Below are positions 23,422 to 30,690 of a DNA stretch of 45,521 nt, in pieces (within the stretch, counting starts at the first letter, position 1; each line of letters begins with the position of its first letter). The translations under genes were made by a program, and so were the position numbers. The stretch is from a virus. A model generated the notes under the pieces. That model was not told the origin of the DNA and ran no database searches. It saw nothing but the letters and a program-made list of their open reading frames with translations. The DNA lies in the IMG/VR virus record IMGVR_UViG_3300032331_000898, positions 1 to 45,521 of that record. The stretch is one strand, 5' to 3'.

Positions 23422-23498
23422 TCCTGATACTCCCCTGCTGTTAGTCGGACGCCTATTGTTCTACCTGATTTGGTCAGCTCAGTCTTTGGTCTTGGCAT
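23301..23498 (-). CDS. Small ribbon-helix-helix-like protein (65 aa)
   Basis: Begins with MPRPKTELTKSGRTIGVRLT, then GEYQEWIRLGKTKWLREFL. A basic N-terminus, a short beta segment (IGVRL) and two helices fit a ribbon-helix-helix DNA-binding protein, a type often used as a small phage regulator. The ATG at 23498 has AGGAG upstream; the frame extends to 23552 without a better start. The C-terminal tail after residue 45 is Ser/Thr-rich and overlaps the start of the next gene in another frame. The DNA-binding role is inferred. Confidence 0.65.
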   Translation of the reverse strand: MPRPKTELTKSGRTIGVRLTAGEYQEWIRLGKTKWLREFLRESKQSNDLSTTACESTTTGIRLSA

Positions 23499-23641
23499 TT
23501 GTGTTGTTCTCCTGCTGTTTTGGTTATGAAAAGAAGCTGGCACTGCGTACATCTGTACACCAGCCCCTCTTCCACTACTGTGCGACGTTCACCGCGCAAC
23601 CCGCGCACTTTGCCCCAAAATGTTCTTATTGCTTCAAGCAC
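23474..23641 (-). CDS. Small zinc-finger-like protein (55 aa)
   Basis: GTG at 23641 is chosen because GGAGAAGAACA precedes it with a seven-base spacing and it overlaps the stop of the preceding gene. Longer readings of the same frame run inside that gene. The N-terminal half is basic (WGKVRGLRGERR). The C-terminal half YRCTQCQLLFITKTAGEQHKC holds a Cys-x2-Cys ... His-x-Cys set that could bind zinc, as in C2H2/C2HC finger or adaptor proteins. It is likely a small DNA- or protein-binding factor; target unknown. Confidence 0.6.
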   Translation of the reverse strand: MLEAIRTFWGKVRGLRGERRTVVEEGLVYRCTQCQLLFITKTAGEQHKCQDQRLS

Positions 23642-23816
23642 TGTTCTTCTCCTTAAGCTGTTGGTGTATTTCACTGTGAACATCAACGTACATCTTTGCC
23701 CACTCATCCGCAGGTACACCCGCTTTGCGCCCAGCTTCACTCACTGCGATCATTGCCTCAAAAAACTTGTATCGCTCTTTTTCGGGCAATGCTTTGACCC
23801 ATTCTTGGAATGTCAT
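23634..23816 (-). CDS. Small helical hypothetical protein (60 aa)
   Basis: ATG 23816 with an AAGGAGAAGAACAC leader, overlapping the preceding stop as ATGA and the following GTG start by eight bases. The sequence (MTFQEWVKALPEKERYKFFEAM, later AGVPADEWAKMY) is a compact set of amphipathic helices without cysteine or a catalytic motif. It resembles short conserved phage proteins in dense early operons, but I do not recognise the family. Confidence 0.7.
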   Translation of the reverse strand: MTFQEWVKALPEKERYKFFEAMIAVSEAGRKAGVPADEWAKMYVDVHSEIHQQLKEKNSA

Positions 23817-23983
23817 GTGTTCTTCTCCTTGTTCTCCAATTCGCTTATGAATTCTTGAATTGTGAAAAAGGCTTCTTCTGCGCCAGACAATCCCAACACC
23901 GTCTTGCCGTTTATCGTGCCTGATGGTTCTATCATTGCAAGTGTTGCAATCAGCATTGCAAATTGTTCTTCAGTGATGTTCAT
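23813..23983 (-). CDS. Short hypothetical protein (56 aa)
   Basis: Read directly from the minus strand: MNITEEQFAMLIATLAMIEPSGTI at the start and an acidic helical end (EEAFFTIQEFISELENKEKNT, quoted in parts). ATG 23983 has GAGGGAAAC upstream and overlaps the preceding stop as ATGA; its own stop overlaps the next start the same way. The tight coupling on both sides is the main evidence for coding. The Leu/Ala/Ile stretch is short and probably part of a soluble helix. No function recognised. Confidence 0.6.
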   Translation of the reverse strand: MNITEEQFAMLIATLAMIEPSGTINGKTVLGLSGAEEAFFTIQEFISELENKEKNT

Positions 23984-24300
23984 GTTTCCCTCGCTTTCAT
24001 CATTGCGTCTGCCATGCAGTAAGACATATTGGCAAGACCTTGCATTTCGTCTTGCTTGAGAATTTTCTCTATGTGAAAAAGAGTTCCTTGCATAGCTCTT
24101 GCCGCAAAGTAGTCACGCATCGTGATGCCTGAGTCGTCCCGCAAATGCGGGTTTGGAAATGCTTGTGGGTTGTTCATCGTTTCATACTCCTTACGTACTT
24201 GTTGTGTTTTGGCTTGCATCTGCGCCCTCACATTCTCCTGCTTCACCCTGCTCATCATCTCTATATGATTGAACGCATCTTTTTCTGGGTCATCTATCAT
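23980..24300 (-). CDS. Conserved-type phage protein with TMRDYFAARAM motif
   Basis: A 106-residue protein. The first half is an acidic-to-mixed coiled helix (VKQENVRAQMQAKTQQVRKE). The middle reads NNPQAFPNPHLRDDSGITMRDYFAARAMQG, a combination (FPxP followed by G-x-TMRDYFAA-x-A) that recurs in many phage hypothetical proteins. The last third is helical with two cysteines absent from any cluster. ATG 24300 follows GGGAGAAAAG; the longer frame to 24459 would lie inside the upstream gene. No biochemical role is known to me. Confidence 0.75.
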   Translation of the reverse strand: MIDDPEKDAFNHIEMMSRVKQENVRAQMQAKTQQVRKEYETMNNPQAFPNPHLRDDSGITMRDYFAARAMQGTLFHIEKILKQDEMQGLANMSYCMADAMMKARET

Positions 24301-24506
24301 CTTTTCTCCCTTGTAATCTTTGGCTTCCTGCGTAGGACGTACAACCAATACTTGAATGATTTGTGTCCTGCTCTCCACGCACCAATGTTGAGTCGGATGG
24401 CGTACAAAAAGATGCCCCACTTGTAAGCCCATGCAAGCTCTTTCTGCATAGCATCCCAATCTGCATACATTCCATCGCTGTATGTGATTCGGTATCTATC
24501 AGTCAT
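24297..24506 (-). CDS. Small basic aromatic protein (69 aa)
   Basis: Starts at ATG 24506 with GGAGGCGAGGA upstream. The sequence is unusually aromatic (ten Trp and Tyr in the first 55 residues: SDGMYADWDAMQ, ELAWAYKWGIFLYAI) and ends strongly basic (LRRKPKITREKR). The central GIFLYAIRLNIGAW could be a membrane-associated helix, but it is short and contains Arg. It overlaps the next gene by ATGA. Function not recognised. Confidence 0.62.
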   Translation of the reverse strand: MTDRYRITYSDGMYADWDAMQKELAWAYKWGIFLYAIRLNIGAWRAGHKSFKYWLYVLRRKPKITREKR

Positions 24507-24619
24507 TCCTCGCCTCCGTTTTGCATCCAAAATATCGCCCAGCCAATCAAGGCGCAGACAACGATCAACACCACTGCACCGAACGCCATCAGCGTCACGG
24601 CAATAAGTACATCCCACAT
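24503..24619 (-). CDS. 38-residue single-pass membrane peptide
   Basis: Coding for MWDVLIAVTLMAFGAVV and continuing hydrophobic to about residue 31, then MQNGGEE. One continuous transmembrane helix with a short acidic tail. ATG 24619 follows GGGGGATGAC, and its stop overlaps the next start by ATGA. Such peptides can be holin-like, Rz-like or superinfection-exclusion factors. Its early-operon position argues for inner-membrane takeover or exclusion rather than lysis, but that is inference. Confidence 0.58.
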   Translation of the reverse strand: MWDVLIAVTLMAFGAVVLIVVCALIGWAIFWMQNGGEE

Positions 24620-24620
24620 G

Positions 24621-25127
24621 TCATCCCCCAAAAAGTTTCTTAAGCTCATCATACAAAGCCCTCGCTTGTTTTAAACCAATGTTGTTGATAATTGTGTCTG
24701 CATCCCACTGACTCGTTGCTGTAACTTGAGGTGCAAGCGCGGCAATGCCTTCACTCTTTGGCTTGGTAACTATTTTGTTAACGCGCCTACCTTCTGCCCT
24801 AAACTTCTTGGTTGATTTCAGTGGCGTGTACTCACGCGCAACGGCTCGGTATTTCCCATTAACATCTTTCACAAACTGCCCCTGCTTTGTGAACTGCGTG
24901 ATGAGAGAACCCACCGAGCCTTTGTTGAACCCTCGCGCTTGAAGCGCATTAGCTATCTCACCATTGCTACGCAAGGGGTTGTCTCGCACATAGTTGAATG
25001 TCTCAATAGTCACATTGTTGGTTGGTTTGAATACTTGTTTTGGCATTTGCCTCTCCTGTTGAATTTTCTGGTCGTCTTGTTCCCACGATGAAAGCGCTGT
25101 GGTAAGCGCGGTTTTTAAATCAGGCAT
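24621..25127 (-). CDS. Winged-helix-like DNA-binding protein with two possible starts
   Basis: A 168-residue basic protein. Residues about 40-100 (TIETFNYVRDNPLRSNGEIANAL, quoted in part, then RGFNKGSVGSLITQFTKQG and FVKDVNGKYRAV) form a winged-helix pattern: three helices and a beta wing. The C-terminus is a Lys-rich linker plus a final helix ending KKLFGG. ATG 25127 has GAGGGAACACTC upstream. An in-frame ATG at 25045 has the even stronger CAGGAGAGGCAA, giving a 141-residue form. Both could be used. It is probably a transcription regulator of the early arm, just downstream of the AAA/VWA cassette. Confidence 0.72.
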   Translation of the reverse strand: MPDLKTALTTALSSWEQDDQKIQQERQMPKQVFKPTNNVTIETFNYVRDNPLRSNGEIANALQARGFNKGSVGSLITQFTKQGQFVKDVNGKYRAVAREYTPLKSTKKFRAEGRRVNKIVTKPKSEGIAALAPQVTATSQWDADTIINNIGLKQARALYDELKKLFGG

Positions 25128-25142
25128 GAGTGTTCCCTCCTC

Positions 25143-26030
25143 TTAGAAACTGAACTTACTTAAGATTGCGTCAACATTCTTCTTGACATCTTGACGCACT
25201 GCCTCGTTCTTACGCAACTCAGTTGGTGTCACGCCAACCAGTACTTGTTCGAGGTCACGACGCGCTGTCTCCAACGCGGGGTCGTTCACAATGTTGAGTG
25301 CCTTGGTCAAATCACACAACTCAAGCGCACCATCCACCAGTGTGTCGTGGAAACGGCGGGGCTTAGCTTCACCCTGCACATAGTCAGTGGTCAGCCTGTC
25401 CGACATGCGCTTCAGGTGAGCACTCAGTCGTTCGCGTACATCTGCCATCGCGTTGTCGATGCGTTCCTGTGTCAGCTTGTCAAGCTTGGCTTTCAGCTCA
25501 GCCTGTGCGGCATTGCCTACATCCACACGGAAGTCGCCCGATGTGGGCACGGGCATGTAGTTCACGCGGAAAGAAAACTTGGTCATGATTTCATTCGCGC
25601 TTGGGTAGTCGTCTCTCTTAAACATATCACCCAACGCCATCGCCTGTGCGGTAATCAACGAGGGATAGATTGTCACGAACGACTTGACCAGTGCAGTGAA
25701 CTCATGCTCGAAGTCATCAAGCTTCTCAGTGAATGCCATGAACGATATGTTGGGCAACAAGCGCAAGCCTGAGTCAGACCAAGGCGATGTCTTGTCGTAA
25801 ACATACTGACGCGCACGACCAACAGCTTGTTGGATAACCTCCAACTCTGTGCGACCTGCAAGCAGGTGCTTGTTGACGCGAGCCGCATCTTTCGCGGCGG
25901 CATGCTTGTTTGCTACAACTTCATCGGTTGTTGTCTTGTCCAGCTTGCGAGCTGTCCATACTGATGCGTTGAATTCAACAAGCATTGCACAAGTGTCGAT
26001 GTTGTAACGAGGGGTTGTGGTTGTATTCAT
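25143..26030 (-). CDS. DUF3150-like partner of the MoxR/VWA cassette
   Basis: A 295-residue, mostly helical protein with no catalytic motif. It follows an AAA+ MoxR-type gene and a VWA gene; proteins of the DUF3150 kind occupy the same place in plasmid and phage loci I recall. The assignment therefore rests on neighbourhood plus length and helical character. It contains long charged helices (about 45-75, 180-225) and aromatic patches. It could be the substrate adaptor of the ATPase. ATG 26030 follows GGAAACCAATC. It sits 11 bases after a 76-residue gene, in the same operon. Confidence 0.6.
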   Translation of the reverse strand: MNTTTTPRYNIDTCAMLVEFNASVWTARKLDKTTTDEVVANKHAAAKDAARVNKHLLAGRTELEVIQQAVGRARQYVYDKTSPWSDSGLRLLPNISFMAFTEKLDDFEHEFTALVKSFVTIYPSLITAQAMALGDMFKRDDYPSANEIMTKFSFRVNYMPVPTSGDFRVDVGNAAQAELKAKLDKLTQERIDNAMADVRERLSAHLKRMSDRLTTDYVQGEAKPRRFHDTLVDGALELCDLTKALNIVNDPALETARRDLEQVLVGVTPTELRKNEAVRQDVKKNVDAILSKFSF

Positions 26031-26041
26031 GATTGGTTTCC

Positions 26042-26272
26042 TTAGTAGATGTTGCGAGGGTTGTTGAGAAAAGATTTCATACTGCGTGCTACGGCAGTTT
26101 CAAACTCATACGAGTTGTTGACAAGAAGTCGGCGAAATGTTTCGGGTTCGTTGAGCATTCGCTTAAGTTCATCCCGAACAATGTTGGCGATGCGTGCTTC
26201 AATCTCTTGTCGCAACGCATCGTCCCCAAACTCCAACTGCAACGCCAGTGCATTTGTTACTGGGTCGTTCAT
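26042..26272 (-). CDS. Small helical protein inside the MoxR cassette (76 aa)
   Basis: Starts at ATG 26272 about ten bases after the MoxR-like stop, with AGGAACACG upstream. All-helical and acidic in the first half (LQLEFGDDALRQEIEARIANIV), then a conserved-looking RRLLVNNSYEFETAVARSMKSFL. It has no known domain. Its location between the AAA+ gene and the DUF3150-like gene suggests a subunit or regulator of the same complex. Confidence 0.68.
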   Translation of the reverse strand: MNDPVTNALALQLEFGDDALRQEIEARIANIVRDELKRMLNEPETFRRLLVNNSYEFETAVARSMKSFLNNPRNIY

Positions 26273-26281
26273 CGTGTTCCT

Positions 26282-27406
26282 TTACTTAGTGCCGAAAAAG
26301 ATTTTGTGCTCAGCCAACATCTTGCCGAAGTTAGTGTTGGTAACGAACACGCCTACACGCTGAGATGTTGACACTGTGTTGCAGAAGATTGACTGCATCT
26401 CTGCACGCATACGCCATACATACTCAGTGACTGCTGCTGCTTCTTCTCTCGTCTGTGCACGCGACACAAACTGAAAGACTTGAATCAACTGTGCAGTGGG
26501 GTTGTCGGACAGCGGTGCTTTAGCAGGGTCAGCGATGACGCGTGCATAGTCACAGATGTCACGACCGAAGCGAACGAACGATGCCATCGCCTCAGCAGTA
26601 ACGACACCGACAGTACCGATGAGTGCTTGCTCAAGCGTGTCGTCGTCGAGTATGTGCATGCCCTCATCCAAGATGTCACCAGCGGCAGACAATGAACGAG
26701 GCGTTGCATACGCAAGCTGTGTGGACTTGGGGTTGTAGATGTGTCCGTTGTCCTTGGAGAGTGTCTTGCCCTCGTACTTGCCACCCTTCTCGTAGTCGAG
26801 GAACGAGTCCATCACCATCGGGTTGTTGTCAACGAATGCGATGACCATAGGATTGATACCCGCATCGGTAGCCCAACGCACCCACTCGACCGCAGTCGGC
26901 TTACGCATCTTGACGAACACAAGACGATTACGCAAGTGAGCTTGAATGGAATCGCCGAGACCCTCGATAGATAGATTGGTTGCACAGAAGATGACACTGC
27001 CCTCAACCATGTGGTAGTTACCAACGCGTTGCTCGTACACGATAGGCGCGAGAACATTCTTGATGAACTGCGGTGCTTTGGCAATCTCATCTAAGAAGCC
27101 GAGGATAGGCTTGCCACCATTGACACCGCGTTGATTGTTCTTCGATACACCGAAGCGTTCGTTGGGAAGCTCACGCGATATGCCGTTCTCGCGGTCGAGG
27201 TCAGGCATCCACACTGAACCATCGGACAACTGAGTGCAGTCGATGGGGTCAACGGCAATGTGATTGGCAAACTTAGGCAGACGCTTGAGCTGATGAAACA
27301 GCGCAGTCTTACCGATGCCGTTCTCACCCTCAACGATGATGGTGCGCTTGTGACCCACAGCAGAGATGAGGTCGATGACTTGAGAAGAAGAAAGATATTG
27401 ATTCAT
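26282..27406 (-). CDS. MoxR-family AAA+ ATPase
   Basis: A 374-residue ATPase. Walker A is GENGIGKT (residues 27-34), Walker B FLDEI (Asp106-Glu107), sensor 1 CATN (141-144), and candidate arginine fingers lie around 159-161 (HLRNR). MoxR proteins act with VWA-domain partners to remodel or insert metal into client proteins; CobS/CobT and NorQ/NorD are cellular examples. The next gene upstream encodes exactly such a VWA partner, so the pair probably forms one machine. ATG 27406 follows AAGGAAACCAATC. The chain is slightly longer than minimal MoxR modules. Confidence 0.88.
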   Translation of the reverse strand: MNQYLSSSQVIDLISAVGHKRTIIVEGENGIGKTALFHQLKRLPKFANHIAVDPIDCTQLSDGSVWMPDLDRENGISRELPNERFGVSKNNQRGVNGGKPILGFLDEIAKAPQFIKNVLAPIVYEQRVGNYHMVEGSVIFCATNLSIEGLGDSIQAHLRNRLVFVKMRKPTAVEWVRWATDAGINPMVIAFVDNNPMVMDSFLDYEKGGKYEGKTLSKDNGHIYNPKSTQLAYATPRSLSAAGDILDEGMHILDDDTLEQALIGTVGVVTAEAMASFVRFGRDICDYARVIADPAKAPLSDNPTAQLIQVFQFVSRAQTREEAAAVTEYVWRMRAEMQSIFCNTVSTSQRVGVFVTNTNFGKMLAEHKIFFGTK

Positions 27407-27430
27407 GATTGGTTTCCTTAGAGTGATTGA

Positions 27431-28627
27431 TTAAAGAGAGATATGCAAGACCTTGCCGTGAGTGGGAACGAACGAGTCGTTGTCCACCACACCCCACAGT
27501 GACGGCATCGGGGTGCTAGGCGTATCGCAACCGAGGTATCCATCGGTCAGCCATACGATTCCTTTGGCATCTATCTTGTTCTCGCGGATGTAGTCAACAA
27601 CGACTTGTGGAGTCGTGCCACCACCGCCTTGAGGTTTCAAGAGAGATGCAATTAGCTCATACTCATTTGGTTTGAATACTTGCTCGCCACACACAGCGTC
27701 GTCCCACCACAAGATGCGAACAGTCTCGGGCTTGACTAGCTGACAGATGCGAGAGATTTCACCAAAGAGTAAACGATAGTGTGGATACATAGAACCTGAT
27801 GTATCGGGTGCGAGTATCAACTCACCGACTGTCTCGGTGTAGTGCGATGGCATGATGTAGCCAGACGCAAGCAGTCGTTTGTTGGGAGGACAGAAGCGTG
27901 AGTTGTCATCACCTTGGGACACAGAGGTTATCCAGTCTTGCATGGATGGTATCCAGTTAGTGATGCGTTCCTTGGCATGACCAAAGATGTCACGACCACC
28001 TGCCCCTTGACCTGCTAACTTGCGAGCAAGCATCTCGCCCTGACGATTGGCATCGTCAATTTGTTTGCTCAACTTCTCTTTGTCGTCGTCAGCAAACTCA
28101 CCATCCTCATGCGCGTCGATGGGTTCATCGTGTCCGTTGTCACCACCATCACCATCCTCGCCACCCTCAGGTTCCTTGCGCCCCTGCTTGATGAGGTCAT
28201 TGAGTACCTGAGGGAAAGACCAACCGAAGTACTTGCGATCAATCAGTAGTGTCTGCGTTGGTCGTTCGACAAACTCGAAGTTGGGGTCAAGCTCTTCGAT
28301 GAGTGCGTTGACCACATAGTCCTGCGCTATGTTGCATAGCTTAGGCATGCGCTTGTTCTCTGCACGATACAACACACAGTGCTTGAGTGCCACATGGAAG
28401 TTCTCATGCAGTGCGAGGTAGCGCAGTTGCTTGCGGTTGAGTGGGGCAATGAAAGCCGAGCCGTACTTCTTGTCACGCCCATTGGTAGATGCAGTGGGCA
28501 CCTTGTCTGATACCTCAGACTTGCCCATGCAAATCACTGCGCTGAGCAGTGCAAACTTTGGATGACGCATGCAGTCTATGTTGACTGCTTGTATGCGTTG
28601 GTTGAGGGTCATCTTCTCGAAACTCAT
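27431..28627 (-). CDS. DUF2201-like protein: HExxH metallopeptidase-like domain plus VWA domain
   Basis: A 398-residue two-domain protein. The N-terminal domain has HENFHVALKH (residues 74-83, HExxH followed by a further His), as in the DUF2201 putative metallopeptidase region. An acidic linker rich in Asp, Glu and Gly spans 150-185. The C-terminal VWA domain shows the MIDAS set: DTSGS (275-279), the GGGTT loop (about 335-339) and TDG (361-363). It is the expected partner of the MoxR-type ATPase encoded next. ATG 28627 carries CAGGAGAAGCAA; the longer frame to 28672 lacks a site and crosses a promoter-like region. Client protein unknown. Confidence 0.85.
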   Translation of the reverse strand: MSFEKMTLNQRIQAVNIDCMRHPKFALLSAVICMGKSEVSDKVPTASTNGRDKKYGSAFIAPLNRKQLRYLALHENFHVALKHCVLYRAENKRMPKLCNIAQDYVVNALIEELDPNFEFVERPTQTLLIDRKYFGWSFPQVLNDLIKQGRKEPEGGEDGDGGDNGHDEPIDAHEDGEFADDDKEKLSKQIDDANRQGEMLARKLAGQGAGGRDIFGHAKERITNWIPSMQDWITSVSQGDDNSRFCPPNKRLLASGYIMPSHYTETVGELILAPDTSGSMYPHYRLLFGEISRICQLVKPETVRILWWDDAVCGEQVFKPNEYELIASLLKPQGGGGTTPQVVVDYIRENKIDAKGIVWLTDGYLGCDTPSTPMPSLWGVVDNDSFVPTHGKVLHISL

Positions 28628-28695
28628 TTGCTTCTCCTGTTTAATGTTTAACACTATACCACAATCTGTCAAAGCTTTGACAGCCTTGACAGTAC
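28628..28695 (-). promoter_or_regulatory. Palindromic operator-like site and promoter upstream of the VWA/MoxR cassette
   Basis: The perfect 18-bp palindrome CTGTCAAAGCTTTGACAG (28666-28683) is followed by a third half-site CTTGACAG (28685-28692). On the minus strand a TATAGT -10 box lies eight bases past the palindrome, with CTGTCA as a loose -35 at a long spacing. GTTAAACATTAAAC and the ribosome site follow. The overlap of palindrome and -35 region suggests a repressor or activator site. The HTH or winged-helix proteins of this arm are candidate binders. Confidence 0.5.
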
Positions 28696-28701
28696 TAGGA
28701 C

Positions 28702-29658
28702 TTACCCGAACACGATGTTGGTGCGCGGGTACTCACTCTCCACAACGAATTGTGGAATCTCTACTACTTCGGAACGTTGGTCACCTCCTGTCAGCCTATT
28801 GATGCGCCCGATGATGGCGGTACGAAACTCCGATGGGGTTATCTGTTTCTCTAGCTTGTCGATGGGGTCAGCTGAGGTGGTTCGGTTGTATGCACCCATG
28901 CTGAAGCCGCGTTGGTTGTATGCCCGCTTGGATGCGAGAGTGGTGTACGCGTCTTCGCACAGCTCAAAGAAGTGGTTGATGTCTGTCTGCTCAGCACTAC
29001 CCTCAGCCATGTCACATATCGCATCACGATACCTGCGTTCGTTGCCACTACCGAATGGTTGCCCCGCATGTCGGTTCACCTCGGTGTTCGCATGAAACTC
29101 AGACATCCGCATCTGCGCCATCATGATGTATGGCTCGAACCGCTTGACCCTCTCAGCTCTGTTCGCCCTGTCGTCTTTGCTTGATACTTTGCGGAAGTGT
29201 CTGGTGTGCACTGACCTAGTGGTATCCAACACGCCATCCACATACAGGTAGTCGGCACTGAACGGCTCGCCATCGTGATGAAGCGAGGCTCTGTAATAGA
29301 CAGGTGCTACCACTACCTTGTCGTCCGCAAGTATCTCGCGCATGCCCTGACTCACGCCCAACACATGGTGCATGAAGTCTCTGCTTGTTATGGATTGGTC
29401 GCCCATATACAGACAGCGTTCGTGTAGCTTGCCGTCGATAGTCTCTGGTTTGAAGTACCTTGCCATCACTGTGCGGTACAGAATCAAGTCGTAGTACTCA
29501 GCGTGCTTGACCACACGATAGTGATGGTAGGTTTTGTAGATGGGGCGTTCGTTCTCTGCCCACTTCTTACTACGCACTGCACCGCGCTTGTTGAATTGCT
29601 TCTCTGCCTCTTCGTATGTGCGTACATAAGGCATGTGTCTTGTTGTGTTTCCAAACAT
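28702..29658 (-). CDS. Hypothetical early protein (318 aa)
   Basis: Not recognised. A 318-residue, strongly charged protein rich in Arg, His and Tyr (HHYRVVKHAEYYDLILYR near residue 50, and 'NRAERVKRFEPYIMMAQMRM' near 170). It contains several cysteines and histidines, but no spacing that clearly binds metal. ATG 29658 has AGGAGTAAGCAAC upstream. It ends just before the operator-like palindrome ahead of the VWA/MoxR cassette. The His/Arg-rich composition might reflect nucleic-acid binding, but this is only a hint. Confidence 0.75.
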   Translation of the reverse strand: MFGNTTRHMPYVRTYEEAEKQFNKRGAVRSKKWAENERPIYKTYHHYRVVKHAEYYDLILYRTVMARYFKPETIDGKLHERCLYMGDQSITSRDFMHHVLGVSQGMREILADDKVVVAPVYYRASLHHDGEPFSADYLYVDGVLDTTRSVHTRHFRKVSSKDDRANRAERVKRFEPYIMMAQMRMSEFHANTEVNRHAGQPFGSGNERRYRDAICDMAEGSAEQTDINHFFELCEDAYTTLASKRAYNQRGFSMGAYNRTTSADPIDKLEKQITPSEFRTAIIGRINRLTGGDQRSEVVEIPQFVVESEYPRTNIVFG

Positions 29659-29663
29659 GTTGC

Positions 29664-30056
29664 TTACTCCTCTGTGGTTGATTTAAGTAAAGGGAACTCG
29701 GTGTTAACTGAGTGTGATGTGTAGATGTAGTCCCAAAGGTCATCTGTCTCACCGTCTTGGCTGATGTCTTCTGCGCCATCCTCACCTACTTGCACAAGCC
29801 GATAGCCTGCGCCTTTGTAAAGCTCGACTGCCCAGTCCAGCATCGCGTGGTGTGCACGCACCTCGTCAAAGCTTTCGTACCATTTCACATCGTCTACCTC
29901 GAATGTGATGATTGGTTCGATGTACCTTGTCTCGCAACTGTTGATTGCATCTGTCCAATGCTTATCGTTGCGGTGTTTAACCAACTCGACAAACGCGTCT
30001 CGTTGTTCTTCTGTTTCAAAGCGTATGACATACGCTACTTGTGATCTATATCCCAT
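29664..30056 (-). CDS. Conserved-type phage protein MGYRSQVAYVI (130 aa)
   Basis: The N-terminus MGYRSQVAYVIRF is one I recall from many phage hypothetical proteins. The chain alternates beta and helix with acidic surface (EEQRDAFVELVKH, ITFEVDDVKWYESFDEV) and ends with a Gly/Asp-rich loop and a Trp-Asp-Tyr segment, giving a compact alpha/beta fold. It overlaps the preceding gene by 11 bases, where GGAGAGCTAACAG is its ribosome site. Function unknown; early expression is implied by the position. Confidence 0.75.
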   Translation of the reverse strand: MGYRSQVAYVIRFETEEQRDAFVELVKHRNDKHWTDAINSCETRYIEPIITFEVDDVKWYESFDEVRAHHAMLDWAVELYKGAGYRLVQVGEDGAEDISQDGETDDLWDYIYTSHSVNTEFPLLKSTTEE

Positions 30057-30690
30057 CTGTTAGCTCTCCCTTGTTGTTGAATCTCCAGCCATTGATGTAT
30101 ATGAGTTCTTTGAAGTAGTCTTCACTTGTGTATCCCTCATACTCTTCTCTCAGAGCTTTGTAGATTTCGTCAGCGTACTCTCTCGCCATACGAATCGCAA
30201 ACTCTTCAAGCTCGCATACCAAGCGTTCGGTGTCGATTGCTTGGTCTAACTCATGCACTGATGCACCTTGCAAGATGCCGTGCTCGATGACATCGCCGTT
30301 GTCCTCACCCAGAGACGCATAGCATCTGATTGACTCGTAATTCATAGTCCCTGAGTGGTTGTAGTAGAACGACCTGCGTGATACGCCCATGCTTGGGTCA
30401 ACCCAATCGTTTCGCAGTAGTTCCAGTAGTACTGTGTACCTTGAAAACTCTGGGTGTTCGTGCGTGACGAAGTGCTCAATGAACGGCATCAAATGCACAC
30501 GCCCTGTCCACGAAGCACCATCGCCCTGAGAAGAGAACCCGCTATAAAGAATCTCATCAATGTAGAAACCTTTAGCGAAGCCCTCTTCTTTGAAGCTGTC
30601 GTACATACATTGCCACCAATCATCAGGCGGTTCGCCATACAGGTGTATGGCGTTGTCCTTTGCGCGTTGGTCGAGGTCTTCAAATTCCAT
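30046..30690 (-). CDS. Conserved-type phage protein with SGFSSQGDGASWTG motif (214 aa)
   Basis: The block DWWQCMYDSFKEEG followed by GFYIDEILYSGFSSQGDG and ASWTG is shared with a widespread set of phage hypothetical proteins. It probably forms a binding pocket (aromatic plus Gly-Asp). Downstream are a His/Tyr-rich beta region and two acidic helices (CELEEFAIRMAREYADEIY). No enzyme motif is clear. ATG 30690 has CTGGAGAAAATGA upstream and overlaps the stop of the acidic protein gene. Biochemical role not known to me. Confidence 0.78.
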   Translation of the reverse strand: MEFEDLDQRAKDNAIHLYGEPPDDWWQCMYDSFKEEGFAKGFYIDEILYSGFSSQGDGASWTGRVHLMPFIEHFVTHEHPEFSRYTVLLELLRNDWVDPSMGVSRRSFYYNHSGTMNYESIRCYASLGEDNGDVIEHGILQGASVHELDQAIDTERLVCELEEFAIRMAREYADEIYKALREEYEGYTSEDYFKELIYINGWRFNNKGELTDGI

